NCBI GenBank assembly: GCA_021848725.1
Contig: JAJZTS010000003.1
Span: forward strand, 36,308-100,307
Direction of reading: 5' to 3'
DNA length: 64,000 bases
Source of the DNA: Pseudomonadota bacterium
GTDB lineage: Bacteria; Pseudomonadota; Gammaproteobacteria; Burkholderiales; Thiobacillaceae
Below are positions 40,428-57,058 of the stretch, piece by piece. The translations under genes and the position numbers were made by a program. The notes below the pieces were generated by a model. The model was not told where the DNA came from. It saw nothing but the letters and a program-made list of their open reading frames with translations, and searched no databases. Each line of letters starts with the position of its first letter. The stretch's first letter is position 1.

Positions 40428-43199
40428 ATGGGACTGACGCGTCGTGATTTTCTGAAAACCAGTATCGCTGCCAGTACGGCGGCGACGGTAGGTATGCCCC
40501 TGTCGAAGACGGCCGAGGCGGCGGTCAAACAGACCGAGGCCGGTTGGCAATGGGACAAGGCGGTCTGCCGCTTCTGCGGTACCGGCTGCGGCATCATGGT
40601 GGCCACCCAGGGCGGCAAGATCGTCGCCACCAAGGGCGACCCCGATGCCCCGGTCAACCGCGGCCTCAACTGCGTGAAGGGCTATTTCCTCGGCAAGATC
40701 ATGTACGGCGCCGACCGGCTGACCCAGCCGCTACTGCGTATGAGCAACGGCAAGTTCGACAAGAAGGGCAAGTTCGTGCCGGTCAGCTGGGACCAGGCCA
40801 TGGACGTCATGGTCGAGAAGTTCATGGCGGCCTATAAGGAGAAGGGTCCGCACGGCGTGGCGATCTTCGGCTCCGGCCAGTGGACTGTGCCCGAGGGTTA
40901 TGTCGGCGCCAAGCTGTGGAAGGCCGGCTTCCGTTCCAACAACATCGACCCTAATGCCCGCCACTGTATGGCCTCGGCCGTGGCTGCCTTCATGCAGACC
41001 TTCGGCATCGACGAGCCGGCCGGCAACTACGACGACATCGAGACCACCGACACCGCCGTGCTGTGGGGCGCCAATATGGCCGAGATGCACCCCATTCTCT
41101 GGTCGCGCATCACCAACCGGCGGCTGACCCACAAGGACATGGTGGTGGTGAACCTGTCGACCTACGGCAATATGTCGTCCGACATCGCCGACATCGAGAT
41201 CGTGTTCCGGCCCAGCGGCGACCTGGCTATCCAGAACTACATCGCGCGCGAGATCGTGAAGCGCAACGCGGTGAACTGGGACTTCGTCAACAAGCATGCC
41301 GTGTTCGCCACCGGCCCCTACGACATCGGTTACGGCTTCCGTCCGGCCAAGGCCGACCAGTTCGCCTCGGCCAAGGAAATGGAGGTGGTGAAGAACGAGC
41401 AGGCCCACGTGATCGACAAGTGGGAGGCCATCGCCCAGCGCAAGCAGGAGGGCGAGGTGGTCAAGCAGACCAATATCCTCGGCGCCAAGCCGGCGGCCGA
41501 TTGGGCGATCGGCTTCGAGGACTTCGCCAAGGCGCTGGAACCCTACGACGCCGACTTCACCACGGCGGTGGCCAAGGGTAACCCGGACGAATCCGATGCC
41601 GATTTCAAGACCAAGCTGCAAAAACTGGCCGACCTGTATTGCGATCCCAAGCGCAAGGTGGTGTCTTACTGGACCATGGGCTTCAACCAACACCAGCGCG
41701 GCACCTGGGTCAATGAGCAGTGCTATATGAACCACTTGCTGCTGGGCAAGCAGTCCATGCCCGGCAACGGCGCCTTCTCACTGACCGGCCAGCCCTCCGC
41801 TTGCGGTACCGCCCGCGAGGTGGGCACCTTCTCCCATCGCCTGCCGGCCGACATGGTGGTCAACGTCAAGAAGCACCGGGACACTGCAGAGAAGGTCTGG
41901 AAGCTGCCGGCCAATACCCTCAACCCGCAGATCGGCAGCCATTATGTCAAGATCATGCGCGACCTGGAGGACGGCACCGTCAAGTGGGCCATGGTTCAGG
42001 TCAACAACCCCTGGCAGAACACCTCCAATCTCAATCACTGGATCAAGGCGGCACGCGAGATGGACAACTTCATCGTCTGCTGCGACGCCTATCCGACGGT
42101 GTCGGCTAAGGTGGCCGACCTGGTGCTGCCGGCGGCCATGATCTATGAGAAGTGGGGCTTCTACGGCAACGCCGAGCGCCGCACCCAGGGATGGCGCCAG
42201 CAAGTGCCGCCCCCGGGCCAAGCCAAGGGCGACCTCTGGATCCTGCTGGAGATGGCCAAGCGGATCAAACTCAAGGACGTCTGGGGCGAGCAGAAGGTGG
42301 CGGGCCTGAAAGAGGCCGGCTTCGAGGACGGCAAGCTGCCCAGCGTGTTGGATGAGGCGGCGAAGATGGGCTACAAGCCGGATATGAGCTTGTATGAGGC
42401 CTTGTTCGCTACGCCGGACAACAAGAAGAGCTACAAGTGGCCGGACGCAGTGGCCAAGGGCCATGCCAACCATATTGCCGAAACCTTGAAGGACGGCTGG
42501 TTCCCCGAAAAGGCGATGTTCGAGGAATATCGCAAGTTCGGCAGTGGCCATGGCCACGACTTGGCGCCCTTCGATGTGTATTACGACGACAAGGTGCGTG
42601 GCCTGAAGTGGCCCGTGGTGCAGAAGGACGGCAAGTGGACCGAGACCGCCTGGCGCTTCAACGAGCAGTATGACCCCTATGTGAAGAAGGGCGCCGGCAT
42701 CGAGTTCTATGGTAACAATGGCAAATCCATGGTCATGGGCGACCTCGACAAACCAGGCGATGGCAGTAAGAAGGTCGACATCTCGGGCAAGGCCAAGATT
42801 TACTTCCGGCCCTATGCCAGCCCGGTCGAGCAGCCGGACAAGGAGTTCAACCTCTGGCTGTGTACCGGCCGTGTGCTCGAGCATTGGCACTCGGGTTCCA
42901 TGACCCGGCGCGTGCCCGAGCTGCACCGCGCCGTGCCCGCCGCCGTGTGCTGGATGCATCCGAAGGATGCCGATTCGCGTGGCCTCAAGCGTAACGACTT
43001 GGTTTGGGTCGAGTCGCGCCGGGGTAAGGTCAAGGTGCGCATCGAAACCGGCGGCCGCAATCGGGTGCCGCGAGGGCTGGTCTATGTGCCTTGGTTCGAC
43101 GAGGGGGTGTTGATCAACAAGGTGACTTTGGATTCGACCTGTCCGATCTCGAAAGAGACCGACTTCAAGAAGTGTTCGGTCAAGGTCTACAAGGCCTGA
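40428..43199 (+). CDS. napA: NapA, catalytic subunit of periplasmic nitrate reductase
   Basis: This protein of 923 residues has a Tat signal ([14 protein letters not shown]). A [4Fe-4S] site is formed by Cys47, Cys50, Cys54 and Cys82 ([14 protein letters not shown]). The Mo ligand is Cys180 ([10 protein letters not shown]). It reduces nitrate to nitrite in the periplasm with a molybdopterin cofactor. At 923 residues it is longer than the usual proteobacterial NapA (about 830) and close to the roughly 925-residue form of Epsilonproteobacteria, whose nap operons also carry napG and napH. Electrons come from NapB and NapGH. Confidence 0.97.
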   Translation: MGLTRRDFLKTSIAASTAATVGMPLSKTAEAAVKQTEAGWQWDKAVCRFCGTGCGIMVATQGGKIVATKGDPDAPVNRGLNCVKGYFLGKIMYGADRLTQPLLRMSNGKFDKKGKFVPVSWDQAMDVMVEKFMAAYKEKGPHGVAIFGSGQWTVPEGYVGAKLWKAGFRSNNIDPNARHCMASAVAAFMQTFGIDEPAGNYDDIETTDTAVLWGANMAEMHPILWSRITNRRLTHKDMVVVNLSTYGNMSSDIADIEIVFRPSGDLAIQNYIAREIVKRNAVNWDFVNKHAVFATGPYDIGYGFRPAKADQFASAKEMEVVKNEQAHVIDKWEAIAQRKQEGEVVKQTNILGAKPAADWAIGFEDFAKALEPYDADFTTAVAKGNPDESDADFKTKLQKLADLYCDPKRKVVSYWTMGFNQHQRGTWVNEQCYMNHLLLGKQSMPGNGAFSLTGQPSACGTAREVGTFSHRLPADMVVNVKKHRDTAEKVWKLPANTLNPQIGSHYVKIMRDLEDGTVKWAMVQVNNPWQNTSNLNHWIKAAREMDNFIVCCDAYPTVSAKVADLVLPAAMIYEKWGFYGNAERRTQGWRQQVPPPGQAKGDLWILLEMAKRIKLKDVWGEQKVAGLKEAGFEDGKLPSVLDEAAKMGYKPDMSLYEALFATPDNKKSYKWPDAVAKGHANHIAETLKDGWFPEKAMFEEYRKFGSGHGHDLAPFDVYYDDKVRGLKWPVVQKDGKWTETAWRFNEQYDPYVKKGAGIEFYGNNGKSMVMGDLDKPGDGSKKVDISGKAKIYFRPYASPVEQPDKEFNLWLCTGRVLEHWHSGSMTRRVPELHRAVPAAVCWMHPKDADSRGLKRNDLVWVESRRGKVKVRIETGGRNRVPRGLVYVPWFDEGVLINKVTLDSTCPISKETDFKKCSVKVYKA

Positions 43200-43215
43200 T
43201 TCTTCAACGTCCTGC

Positions 43216-43280
43216 CGGGTGCGGCACAACGTGCCGCTGACCCGGAACTCGATTGTCTTGGCTTCCCGCCCGGGCGGGAA
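43216..43280 (+). other. Two hairpins between napA and napG
   Basis: The first is a 13-bp stem (CCGGGTGCGGCAC with GTGCCGC-TG-ACCCGG, 43216-43246). The second is an 18-bp palindrome TTCCCGCCCGGGCGGGAA (43263-43280). There is no T-run. They may stabilise or trim the nap mRNA so that napA is expressed above napGHB. Confidence 0.7.
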
Positions 43281-43298
43281 TGATGGTTCAGGACCAAC

Positions 43299-44072
43299 AT
43301 GGCAGAAGCGAACGTTAGCCGTCGCGATTTTCTAGTAAAACTGGCCCAGGGTAGCTCCCTCGCGGCGACCGGTGCCTTTTTATGGGCACACTTGCTGCGG
43401 CAGGAGGCGCGAGCGCAGCCCTTTGCCTTGCGTCCCCCCGGCGCTTTGCCTGAGCTCGATTTCAATGCCATGTGCATCAAATGCGGTCAGTGCGTAACGG
43501 CGTGCCCTTACGACACCCTGAAGCTGGCCCCGGCAGGCGGCGGCATTCCGATCGGTACGCCGCATTTCACGCCACGCAAGGTGCCGTGTTACCTGTGCCC
43601 GGATATCCCCTGTATGAATGCCTGCCCGACCGGGGCGTTGTCGCCGAAGTTGAAGAACATCAACGATTCCCGCATGGGGCTGGCCGTGATCGACATCGAG
43701 AACTGCCTGTCGTGGAAAGGTTTGCGTTGCGAGATATGTCATCGCGAATGTCCGCTCAAGGGCAAGGCGATCACCCTGGAGACCCATCCGCGCCAGCTGA
43801 GCAAGCATGCGATGTTCGTGCCGCTCGTGCACTCGGATGCCTGTACCGGTTGCGGCATCTGCGAGCGGGCCTGTCCGACGCAGGAAGCGGCCATCCGCAT
43901 CCTGCCGCACAATTTGGTGCAGGGAAAAATCGGCGAGCACTATCGTCTCGGTTGGACCTTCGATACCGAGATCACTCAGGACTTCAAACCAGCCGCCCCT
44001 GCGGCTCCTGCAGCGCCGGCCGAGGTGCCCAAGCAGGCGCCCGGCATGGACTACCTTAATCAGGGTCTGTGA
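43299..44072 (+). CDS. napG: NapG, ferredoxin-type nitrate reductase subunit
   Basis: This protein of 257 residues has a Tat signal (SRRDFLVKLAQGSSLAATGA) and four Cys clusters for [4Fe-4S] centres: CIKCGQCVTACP, CYLCPDIPCMNACP, CEICHRECP and CTGCGICERACP. NapG sits in the periplasm and passes electrons from NapH toward NapB or NapA. The C-terminal tail is Ala/Pro-rich. Confidence 0.95.
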   Translation: MAEANVSRRDFLVKLAQGSSLAATGAFLWAHLLRQEARAQPFALRPPGALPELDFNAMCIKCGQCVTACPYDTLKLAPAGGGIPIGTPHFTPRKVPCYLCPDIPCMNACPTGALSPKLKNINDSRMGLAVIDIENCLSWKGLRCEICHRECPLKGKAITLETHPRQLSKHAMFVPLVHSDACTGCGICERACPTQEAAIRILPHNLVQGKIGEHYRLGWTFDTEITQDFKPAAPAAPAAPAEVPKQAPGMDYLNQGL

Positions 44073-44965
44073 TGACGAGCGCAGCCAACCCTTCTCCTCG
44101 CAGCCTTGGCGTACGCCTTTGGTCTTGGCGCTACTTCATGCTGCGCCGCTTGAGCCAGTTCGGTGTCTTGTTGCTGTTCTTCGGCACGGCGCATTGGGGC
44201 TGGCAGGTGGCCAAGGATGTGCCACTATTGATCGGCAATCTCAGTGCCTCGGAATTCGCCGGCCTGTTCCCGATGGCCGATCCCTTCGCGACGCTACAGA
44301 TATTCGTTACCGGCCATCTGTTGCAGCAAAAAGTGATCATCGGTGCCCTGATCGTGCTGGCTTTCTATGCCCTGGTCGGTGGACGGGTGTACTGTGCCTG
44401 GGTCTGCCCGGTGAATCTGGTGACTGACTTGGCCGGCTGGTTGCGCCAGCGTTTCGGCATCCCGGCACCGACCTACCTTGGTCGCAATACCCGCTATTTC
44501 GTGCTTGCCGCCGCGTTGGTGTTGTCGGCGCTGATGGGGGTGGCGGCCTTCGAGTGGGTCAGTCCGATCGGCATGATGCAGCGCGAGATCATCTTCGGCC
44601 TGGGCCTGGGGTTTCAGGCCTTGCTGGCCATCTTTCTGTTCGATCTGTTGATCTTGAAGCACGGTTGGTGTGGCCATTTGTGTCCGCTTGGGGCGTTCTG
44701 GTCCGTGGTCGGGCGGCGTACGGCGCAGGTCCGGGTGCGCTTCGACAGGACGACCTGCACCCATTGCGGCGATTGCGCCAAGGTCTGCCCCGAACCGCAG
44801 GTGTTGAACCTGAAACGGTTGGACGAAGTGGGCTATGTCTATTCGGGCGAGTGCAGCAATTGCGGCCGCTGTACGCCGGTGTGCCCCGAGGGAAGCCTGC
44901 GCTTCGATTTGAGGCCGTTGATTCGTCGCCACAACATTGAGGCGGGCAAGGGTCACGAGCAATAG
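44072..44965 (+). CDS. napH: NapH, membrane quinol oxidase-type ferredoxin protein
   Basis: This protein of 297 residues (ATG 44072 overlaps the napG stop; GTG 44069 is also possible) has four membrane helices. Cytoplasmic Cys motifs are YCAWVCPVN and CGHLCPLG, and two ferredoxin clusters are CTHCGDCAKVCP and CSNCGRCTPVCP. With NapG it forms a quinol dehydrogenase that replaces NapC, which is absent from this operon. Confidence 0.95.
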   Translation: MTSAANPSPRSLGVRLWSWRYFMLRRLSQFGVLLLFFGTAHWGWQVAKDVPLLIGNLSASEFAGLFPMADPFATLQIFVTGHLLQQKVIIGALIVLAFYALVGGRVYCAWVCPVNLVTDLAGWLRQRFGIPAPTYLGRNTRYFVLAAALVLSALMGVAAFEWVSPIGMMQREIIFGLGLGFQALLAIFLFDLLILKHGWCGHLCPLGAFWSVVGRRTAQVRVRFDRTTCTHCGDCAKVCPEPQVLNLKRLDEVGYVYSGECSNCGRCTPVCPEGSLRFDLRPLIRRHNIEAGKGHEQ

Positions 44966-45000
44966 GACATGTCTTGATTGGATGTGCAAAGGAGGATGTG

Positions 45001-45462
45001 ATGAAAAAGCTCGCATTGATTGCAATGGCACTTTCGATGGCACTCGCCGCTCAGGCGGGTTCGGCTGCGGACAAGAAGGCCGTGGCCGACGATCAGATCG
45101 GCCTGTCCAAGACCAGCGTCGAAGCTGTACCCGATCCGCAGGTGTTCCATTACCGCAGCAATGCGCCATTCAGCGGGCAGGTCTTGCCGCGGGCCTATCA
45201 GGGTGCGCCGCCCCAGGTGCCGCATGAGATCAAGGACTTCGTGCCGATCACCCGCGAGAGCAATATGTGCGTCGGTTGCCACCAACAACCGGACATGGTC
45301 GGCAAGAAGATGAAGGGGCAGCCGACGCCACTGCCGGCCAGCCACTATGTCGACGTGAAAACCAACACCTTGAACATGGGGCGTTACACCTGTACGCAAT
45401 GCCATACCCCCCAGGCCACGGTGAAGCCCCTGGTCGACAACACCTTCGGCGGCAAGAAATAA
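45001..45462 (+). CDS. napB: NapB, dihaem cytochrome c subunit
   Basis: This protein of 153 residues starts at ATG 45001 after AAAGGAGG. It has a signal peptide (MKKLALIAMALSMALAAQAG) and two haem sites, CVGCH (90-94) and CTQCH (131-135). Axial His residues lie in VFHYRSNAPF and PASHYVDVK. NapB hands electrons to NapA in the periplasm. It is the last nap gene. Confidence 0.96.
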   Translation: MKKLALIAMALSMALAAQAGSAADKKAVADDQIGLSKTSVEAVPDPQVFHYRSNAPFSGQVLPRAYQGAPPQVPHEIKDFVPITRESNMCVGCHQQPDMVGKKMKGQPTPLPASHYVDVKTNTLNMGRYTCTQCHTPQATVKPLVDNTFGGKK

Positions 45463-45547
45463 GTTGTTCCTCGCCGGCGCCCGGCCACGGCGGGGTGTCG
45501 ACAGCTGTTTGCGGCTAGAATGGCGGTTTGCCATATGAGGCGCCGTC

Positions 45548-45889
45548 GTGTCGTCTGCCGCGTGTCAAATCCGAGTCTTGTTTTCCGAACCCCTGAATTT
45601 GGGGCCGGGAAAGATTCGTCTGTTGGAGGCGATTCACGAGACCGGCTCTATCTCCGGCGCGGCGCGGCTTCTGCATATCTCATATCGGCGGGCCTGGTTG
45701 ATGGCGGATACCTTGAACAAGGTTTTCCCCTCGCCGCTGATCGACACGGCGGCCGGCGGGGTGCGCGGTGGCGGCGCCCGTTTGACGACGCTTGGGGCAG
45801 CGGTGCTGGCAAGCTATCGGCGTATGGAAACTAAAGCGGCGAAGGCGATCTCGAAAGAGGTCGAGGCCATCCTGGCCTTGGCTCGTTAA
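45548..45889 (+). CDS. ModE-like winged-helix regulator (no molybdate domain)
   Basis: This protein of 113 residues starts at GTG 45548, with GAGG seven bases before it. The LysR/ModE-type N-terminal winged helix is clear: IRLLEAIHETGSISGAARLL and HISYRRAWLMADTLNKVF, then GGARLTTLGAAVLASYRRME. The molybdate-binding TOBE domains of full ModE are lacking. Its place after nap, a Mo enzyme, suggests control of nap or Mo uptake. Confidence 0.87.
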   Translation: MSSAACQIRVLFSEPLNLGPGKIRLLEAIHETGSISGAARLLHISYRRAWLMADTLNKVFPSPLIDTAAGGVRGGGARLTTLGAAVLASYRRMETKAAKAISKEVEAILALAR

Positions 45890-45926
45890 GCCGGCGAGGA
45901 ACGATCAAAACTGAGAGGAGAAACCG

Positions 45927-46406
45927 ATGAAGCATTGGATGTCCGTTTGGCTGGCCGTGTTCGGCCTGGTGTGTGCGACGCAAATAGCGGCAGCCAGCGA
46001 TGATTTTGCGGTGGTTGTCAGCAAGAAGGCCAATTTTGACGACGTGCGTGAAAACGCGGTGATGGCGATCGAGAGCCGTGGCGTGAAGATCGATCACGAG
46101 AGCTTTATCGCCGACATGCTGGTCCGCACCGGCCGCGATCTCGGTTTGACCAAGGCGGTGTATCTGCGCGGCGACCAACTCCAGTTCTGCAAGGCCGATC
46201 TCTCGCGCGCGATGATGGAGGCTGACCCGCGCAATATGGTGTTCTGTCCTTTCATCATTAATCTCTATGTCACCCCGGACAAACCCGATATCGTCAACGT
46301 GGCCTATCGCAAGCCCTATGTCCCCGGGGCCTCCAAGGCAAGCAAGCAGGCCTTGGCCAATGTCGAGAAGATGCTGGCCGACATCGTTCGCGAGTCTTTG
46401 CAGTAG
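45927..46406 (+). CDS. Exported DUF302 protein
   Basis: This protein of 159 residues has a signal peptide (MSVWLAVFGLVCATQIAAAS). DUF302 traits follow: FDDVRENAVMAIESRGVKID, then MVFCPFIINLYVTP and VNVAYRKPYVPG. The family is periplasmic, of unknown function, and often found near sulfur or respiratory genes. Confidence 0.88.
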   Translation: MKHWMSVWLAVFGLVCATQIAAASDDFAVVVSKKANFDDVRENAVMAIESRGVKIDHESFIADMLVRTGRDLGLTKAVYLRGDQLQFCKADLSRAMMEADPRNMVFCPFIINLYVTPDKPDIVNVAYRKPYVPGASKASKQALANVEKMLADIVRESLQ

Positions 46407-46408
46407 AC

Positions 46409-46786
46409 ATGTTGACCTTCCTGGCGGTGGGCTTGGGCGCGGCCATCGGTGCCTGGTTGCGTTGGGGGCTCAGCCTCTGGCTGAATTCACCGACCGACCC
46501 GGTGCCTTATGGCACTTTGGCTGCCAATTTGCTCGGCGGCTATCTGGTCGGCTTGGCCGTGGCCTATTTCGCCCACCATGGCGAGTTTTCGCCGGCACTC
46601 AAGCTGTTCCTGATCACCGGCTTCATGGGCGGGCTGACTACTTTCTCGACCTTTTCGGTCGAGGTCTTCACTCTCTTGGCGCGGGCCCAGTATGCGATGG
46701 GCCTGGTGGCCATCGCCGCCCATCTCGCCGGCTCGCTGACGATGACCGGCTTGGGGGTCTGGAGTTTTCGGCTGGTGAAGGGCTAG
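46409..46786 (+). CDS. crcB: Fluoride channel CrcB/FluC
   Basis: This protein of 125 residues has four membrane helices. It carries GAWLRWGLSLW, PYGTLAANLLGGYLVG (the conserved Asn) and TGFMGGLTTFSTFSVEV (the Gly/Thr/Phe pore motif). It exports fluoride as a dual-topology dimer. No fluoride riboswitch precedes it; it starts three bases after the DUF302 gene. Confidence 0.95.
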   Translation: MLTFLAVGLGAAIGAWLRWGLSLWLNSPTDPVPYGTLAANLLGGYLVGLAVAYFAHHGEFSPALKLFLITGFMGGLTTFSTFSVEVFTLLARAQYAMGLVAIAAHLAGSLTMTGLGVWSFRLVKG

Positions 46787-46805
46787 GCTGGCCGGCTTTG
46801 CGTGA

Positions 46806-50712
<3,907 letters not shown>

Positions 50713-50716
50713 CGAT

Positions 50717-51075
50717 ATGCGCGGCCTAGGCCTCCTGCTCGCGCTGCTGATCTTGTTGCTGCAATATCCTTTGTGGCTGGGCAAGGGCAGTTGGCTCAAG
50801 GTTTGGGATCTGGAGCGCCAAGTCGAGCAGCAAAAAACGGCTAACGAGGCCCTGGCCATGCGCAACGCCAAATTGGCGGCGGAAGTGAACGATCTGAAAC
50901 AGGGCTTCGATGCCATCGAGGAGCGGGCTCGTTTCGAGTTGGGCATGATCAAGCGCAATGAGGTATTTTTCCAGGTCATGGAATCGCCCAGCGGGGAGAC
51001 CTCGGTGAAAGCAAACACGAATAACGGCGAGCCGGCTGCCACAGCGCAGCCCGGGACAAAGGCGGAGGGTCGGCC

Positions 51076-51079
<4 letters not shown>
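50717..51079 (+). CDS. ftsB: Cell division protein FtsB
   Basis: This protein of 120 residues has one N-terminal membrane helix ([20 protein letters not shown]), a periplasmic coiled coil ([20 protein letters not shown]) and [20 protein letters not shown], the FtsB/DivIC signature. It works with FtsL and FtsQ at the septum. The eno-ftsB pairing is standard in proteobacteria. Confidence 0.94.
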
Positions 51080-54343
<3,264 letters not shown>

Positions 54344-54354
54344 TTTATTCGGTG

Positions 54355-54423
54355 TCGTCGCTCCCGCGAAAGCGGGAGCCTAGGCTAATCGATGAACTGG
54401 ATACCCGCTTCCGCGGGTATGAC
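54355..54423. repeat. Dispersed double-hairpin repeat
   Basis: Two hairpins in tandem: GCTCCCGC-GAAA-GCGGGAGC (54360-54379) and ATACCCGC-TTCC-GCGGGTAT (54401-54420), framed by CGTC and GACG. A related pair is at 61301-61367. It resembles the REP/NIME-like CCCGC...GCGGG repeats scattered through betaproteobacterial chromosomes. Confidence 0.8.
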
Positions 54424-54459
54424 GGATAAATCGGCGTGTCAGAGATATGGAGCAGAAGC

Positions 54460-55332
54460 TTGAAGAAAATCACTAAAGCTGTCTTCCCCGCCGCGGGCAT
54501 GGGCACCCGTTTCCTGCCGGCGACCAAGGCCAGCCCCAAGGAGATGCTGCCCATCGTCGACAAGCCGCTGATCCAGTATGCGGCGGAGGAGGCCATCGCC
54601 GCCGGCATCACCGATCTGATCTTCATCATCGGCCGCACCAAGCGCGCCATCGCCGACCATTTCGACAAGGCCTACGAGCTGGAAGTGGAACTGGAGATGC
54701 GCGGCAAGAAACAGGCGCTGGACGATCTGCGCGCCATGTTGCCGCTCAACGTGCATTACATCTTCATCCGCCAGGCCGAGGCCTTGGGTTTGGGCCATGC
54801 CGTGCTCTGCGCCGAGCCGGCGGTGAACAACGAACCGTTCGCCGTGATCCTGGCCGACGACCTGATCGATGCCCAGCCCGGCGCCCTAAGCCAGATGACT
54901 GCACTTTACGAGCAGCATCAGTGCTCGCTGGTCGGTGTGCAGAACGTGGCACCCAACGAGACCGGTGCCTACGGTATCGTCGCCACCGTGCCTCAGGCCG
55001 ACCGCCTGCATCGGGTTACCCGCATCGTCGAGAAGCCAAAGCCGGAGGCGGCGCCGTCGACCCTGGCCGTGGTCGGCCGTTATGTCCTGACCCCGCAAAT
55101 CTTTCACCACCTGAAGCAGATCGAGCGCGGCGCCGGTGGCGAGATCCAGTTGACCGATGCGATCCAGGCGCTGCTCGATGAGGAAGCGGTGCTGGCCTAC
55201 GAATTCGAAGGCAAGCGCTACGATTGCGGCAGCAAGGCCGGCTATGTCGAGGCGACCGTGGAATATGCGCTAAAGCACCCGGAAATCGGCCAGGAGATCG
55301 CGCAGTATTTGCAGGCCAAGTTCGGCAAGTAA
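54460..55332 (+). CDS. galU: UTP-glucose-1-phosphate uridylyltransferase
   Basis: This protein of 290 residues opens [20 protein letters not shown] (nucleotide loop) and has [31 protein letters not shown] and [21 protein letters not shown] chose the TTG at 54460 because GGAG lies seven bases before it; a GTG at 54436 has no site. It makes UDP-glucose for envelope polysaccharides. Confidence 0.94.
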   Translation: MKKITKAVFPAAGMGTRFLPATKASPKEMLPIVDKPLIQYAAEEAIAAGITDLIFIIGRTKRAIADHFDKAYELEVELEMRGKKQALDDLRAMLPLNVHYIFIRQAEALGLGHAVLCAEPAVNNEPFAVILADDLIDAQPGALSQMTALYEQHQCSLVGVQNVAPNETGAYGIVATVPQADRLHRVTRIVEKPKPEAAPSTLAVVGRYVLTPQIFHHLKQIERGAGGEIQLTDAIQALLDEEAVLAYEFEGKRYDCGSKAGYVEATVEYALKHPEIGQEIAQYLQAKFGK

Positions 55333-55335
55333 GGT

Positions 55336-56193
55336 TTATCCGGCCAGCGTCCACGCATTGAGCAGGCCACGTGCTGCCCGCGTCACCTCGCTGGCGCTCA
55401 GCCCGACCGGGCCTTCTCCTGCTGCCACCAGCTTATCGGCCGCCGCGCCATGCAGGTGGGTGGCGTAGATTGCGGCCCGTTCTAGCATGAGGCCCTGGGC
55501 CGCCAGCGCCGCGATCATGCCGGCCAGCGCGTCACCCATGCCGGCGCTGGCTAATCCTGGGTTGCCCGTCGCATTGCGCCAGAGCTGGCCGTCTGGGGTC
55601 GCCACCAAACTGCCGGTGCCTTTCAACACGATAGTGCAGCCGAATCGTTCGGCCAATTGCTGTGCATAGCCTGGGCGGTCTGCTTGTACCGTCTGGCTGT
55701 CGAGTCCGAGCAAGCGTCCGGCCTCGCCGGGGTGGGGGGTGAGCAGGGTCGAGGCTTGGCGCTGCTTGAGTAGGGTTTGCAGCTCGGCATCGCGGGCCAG
55801 TAGGTTGAGGCCATCGGCATCGAGCAGCAAGGGCAGGGGCTTGCGCAGCGCATCGGCCAAGCATTGCCGGGCGGTACCGCTATGGCCCAGGCCGGGGCCG
55901 AGCACCAGGCAGGCAGGCGGCGCCAAAGCGAGCGCATGCTCGGGTGGCACGATCATGAGTTCGGGCATGACCGGATCGGCGGCGATACGGTTATCCAGCA
56001 ACCCAACATAGACCCGGCCCGCCCCCAGCCACAGCGCGGCGCGGGCCGCGAGCAGGGCCGCGCCGGCCATACCCGGCGCGCCGCCGACCACCCCGACACG
56101 GCCGAAATCGCCCTTGTGGCTGTCCGCAGGCCTGGGCTTGAGCCAGCCGCGCAGGGTATCGGGCCGGATATCGATGGGAACGACAGTAGCCAT
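55336..56193 (-). CDS. nnrD: ADP-dependent NAD(P)H-hydrate dehydratase
   Basis: This protein of 285 residues is a ribokinase-fold protein: KGDFGRVGVVGGAPGMAGAA, LVLGPGLGHSGTARQCL, LLLDADGLNLLARD, TLLTPHPGEAGRLLG and GNPGLASAGMGDALAGMIAA. It repairs hydrated NAD(P)H using ADP. The NnrE epimerase domain, often fused, is absent. It converges with galU, 3 bases apart. Confidence 0.93.
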   Translation of the reverse strand: MATVVPIDIRPDTLRGWLKPRPADSHKGDFGRVGVVGGAPGMAGAALLAARAALWLGAGRVYVGLLDNRIAADPVMPELMIVPPEHALALAPPACLVLGPGLGHSGTARQCLADALRKPLPLLLDADGLNLLARDAELQTLLKQRQASTLLTPHPGEAGRLLGLDSQTVQADRPGYAQQLAERFGCTIVLKGTGSLVATPDGQLWRNATGNPGLASAGMGDALAGMIAALAAQGLMLERAAIYATHLHGAAADKLVAAGEGPVGLSASEVTRAARGLLNAWTLAG

Positions 56194-56255
56194 ACTGGGT
56201 CTATTGAGTAAATAGGCTATAACTCTATTACACGTTGTGGTTGAAGGAGGTCATT

Positions 56256-56492
56256 ATGTTCCCAAACGAAGACAAGCGTGTGCCTGGCAAGTCGGCCGAG
56301 GCCGTGCCGGTGAGCCCCGCAGGCGCACCGGTCGTGGCGTGCAAGCTGGACGAGGCGTGCGTCGAGGTCGATTGCGCGCAGTTGGCGGAAGACATGGCTG
56401 GGGTGATCGACGAAAGCCCCGAGGCGCCGGACTATCTGCTGCACTATTGCGGCGTCGATTACCTAAAACGCGTGGACACCGGCGCAAAGTAA
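56256..56492 (+). CDS. Small Cys-containing protein of unknown function
   Basis: This protein of 78 residues starts at ATG 56256 with GAAGGAGG before it. The first 25 residues are polar and Pro-rich; then ACKLDEACVEVDCAQLAEDM and APDYLLHYCGVDYLKRVDTG follow. Four Cys are present. There is no signal peptide. A terminator follows directly, so it is a single-gene unit. The family is unknown. Confidence 0.65.
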   Translation: MFPNEDKRVPGKSAEAVPVSPAGAPVVACKLDEACVEVDCAQLAEDMAGVIDESPEAPDYLLHYCGVDYLKRVDTGAK

Positions 56493-56540
56493 ATAGAAGG
56501 CAGTTAGGCCGAGCGTTAACCGCCGTTCTGTTACTGAACA

Positions 56541-56564
56541 GGGCCGTTCGAGCGGCCCTTTTTT
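56541..56564 (+). terminator. Rho-independent terminator
   Basis: The stem GGGCCG/CGGCCC with loop TTCGAG is followed by six T residues. It ends the small Cys-protein unit, 16 bases before the response regulator. Confidence 0.88.
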
Positions 56565-56579
56565 GTAAGTGTATTCGCT

Positions 56580-56993
56580 ATGAATTCGAACGCTGTCTTC
56601 AAGGGGACTGCCTTGGTCGTCGATGACGACCCGATGATGCGTAGTCTGTTGCGGGTCATCTTGCGTGAGGATGGCTGGGCCGTGGTCGGCGAGGCCGCGA
56701 ACGGCGAGCAGGCCATCGCTCAGTGTAAGGCGGCCACGCCCGATGTCGTTTGCCTGGACATCATGATGCCCGGCATGTCCGGCCTGGAGGTGCTGGGTGT
56801 GCTGCACCAAGAGGTGCCCGAGAGCCGCGTCGTGATGATCACCTCGGATGCCAGCATGCATACCGTGCGCGAGGCCGTCGGCCACGGCGCCGCCGGCTAT
56901 ATCGTCAAACCGTTCAACGCCAAGCGGGTCGGTGATGCCTTGGCGCAGGCGATGAAGCATGGGAACGCGGGGGAGGGGAGTGCGGCGGGGTAG
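56580..56993 (+). CDS. Single-domain response regulator (CheY-like)
   Basis: This protein of 137 residues is one receiver domain: acidic pocket ALVVDDDPMMRSLL, phospho-acceptor Asp in VVCLDIMMPGMSG, switch residue in VVMITSDASM and Lys in AGYIVKPFNA. There is no output domain, so it signals by protein contact. No kinase is adjacent. Confidence 0.95.
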   Translation: MNSNAVFKGTALVVDDDPMMRSLLRVILREDGWAVVGEAANGEQAIAQCKAATPDVVCLDIMMPGMSGLEVLGVLHQEVPESRVVMITSDASMHTVREAVGHGAAGYIVKPFNAKRVGDALAQAMKHGNAGEGSAAG

Positions 56994-57016
56994 GGTGTGT
57001 CGGGTGATTACAGTAA

Positions 57017-57058
57017 CTACACAACCTTGAATTCTTCCGGGTAACGCTTGCCGCTCAT
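57017..57058 (-). pseudogene. IS3-family orfA fragment
   Basis: The minus strand has AAGGAGATGTC before an ATG, then 13 codons MSGKRYPEEFKVV and a stop. This is the typical N-terminus of IS3-type orfA (MSGKRYPEEFK...), broken at once. The upstream part includes TGTAGACACC near 57093-57104, resembling the IS end. About 90 bases of an insertion sequence remain. Confidence 0.65.

Noticed and set aside
41778..43229. 483-codon minus-strand frame opposite napA
   Set aside because: Shadow of a GC-rich gene; napA has full motifs on the other strand.
46380..46408. Fluoride riboswitch before crcB
   Set aside because: Only two bases separate the genes; no space for the motif.
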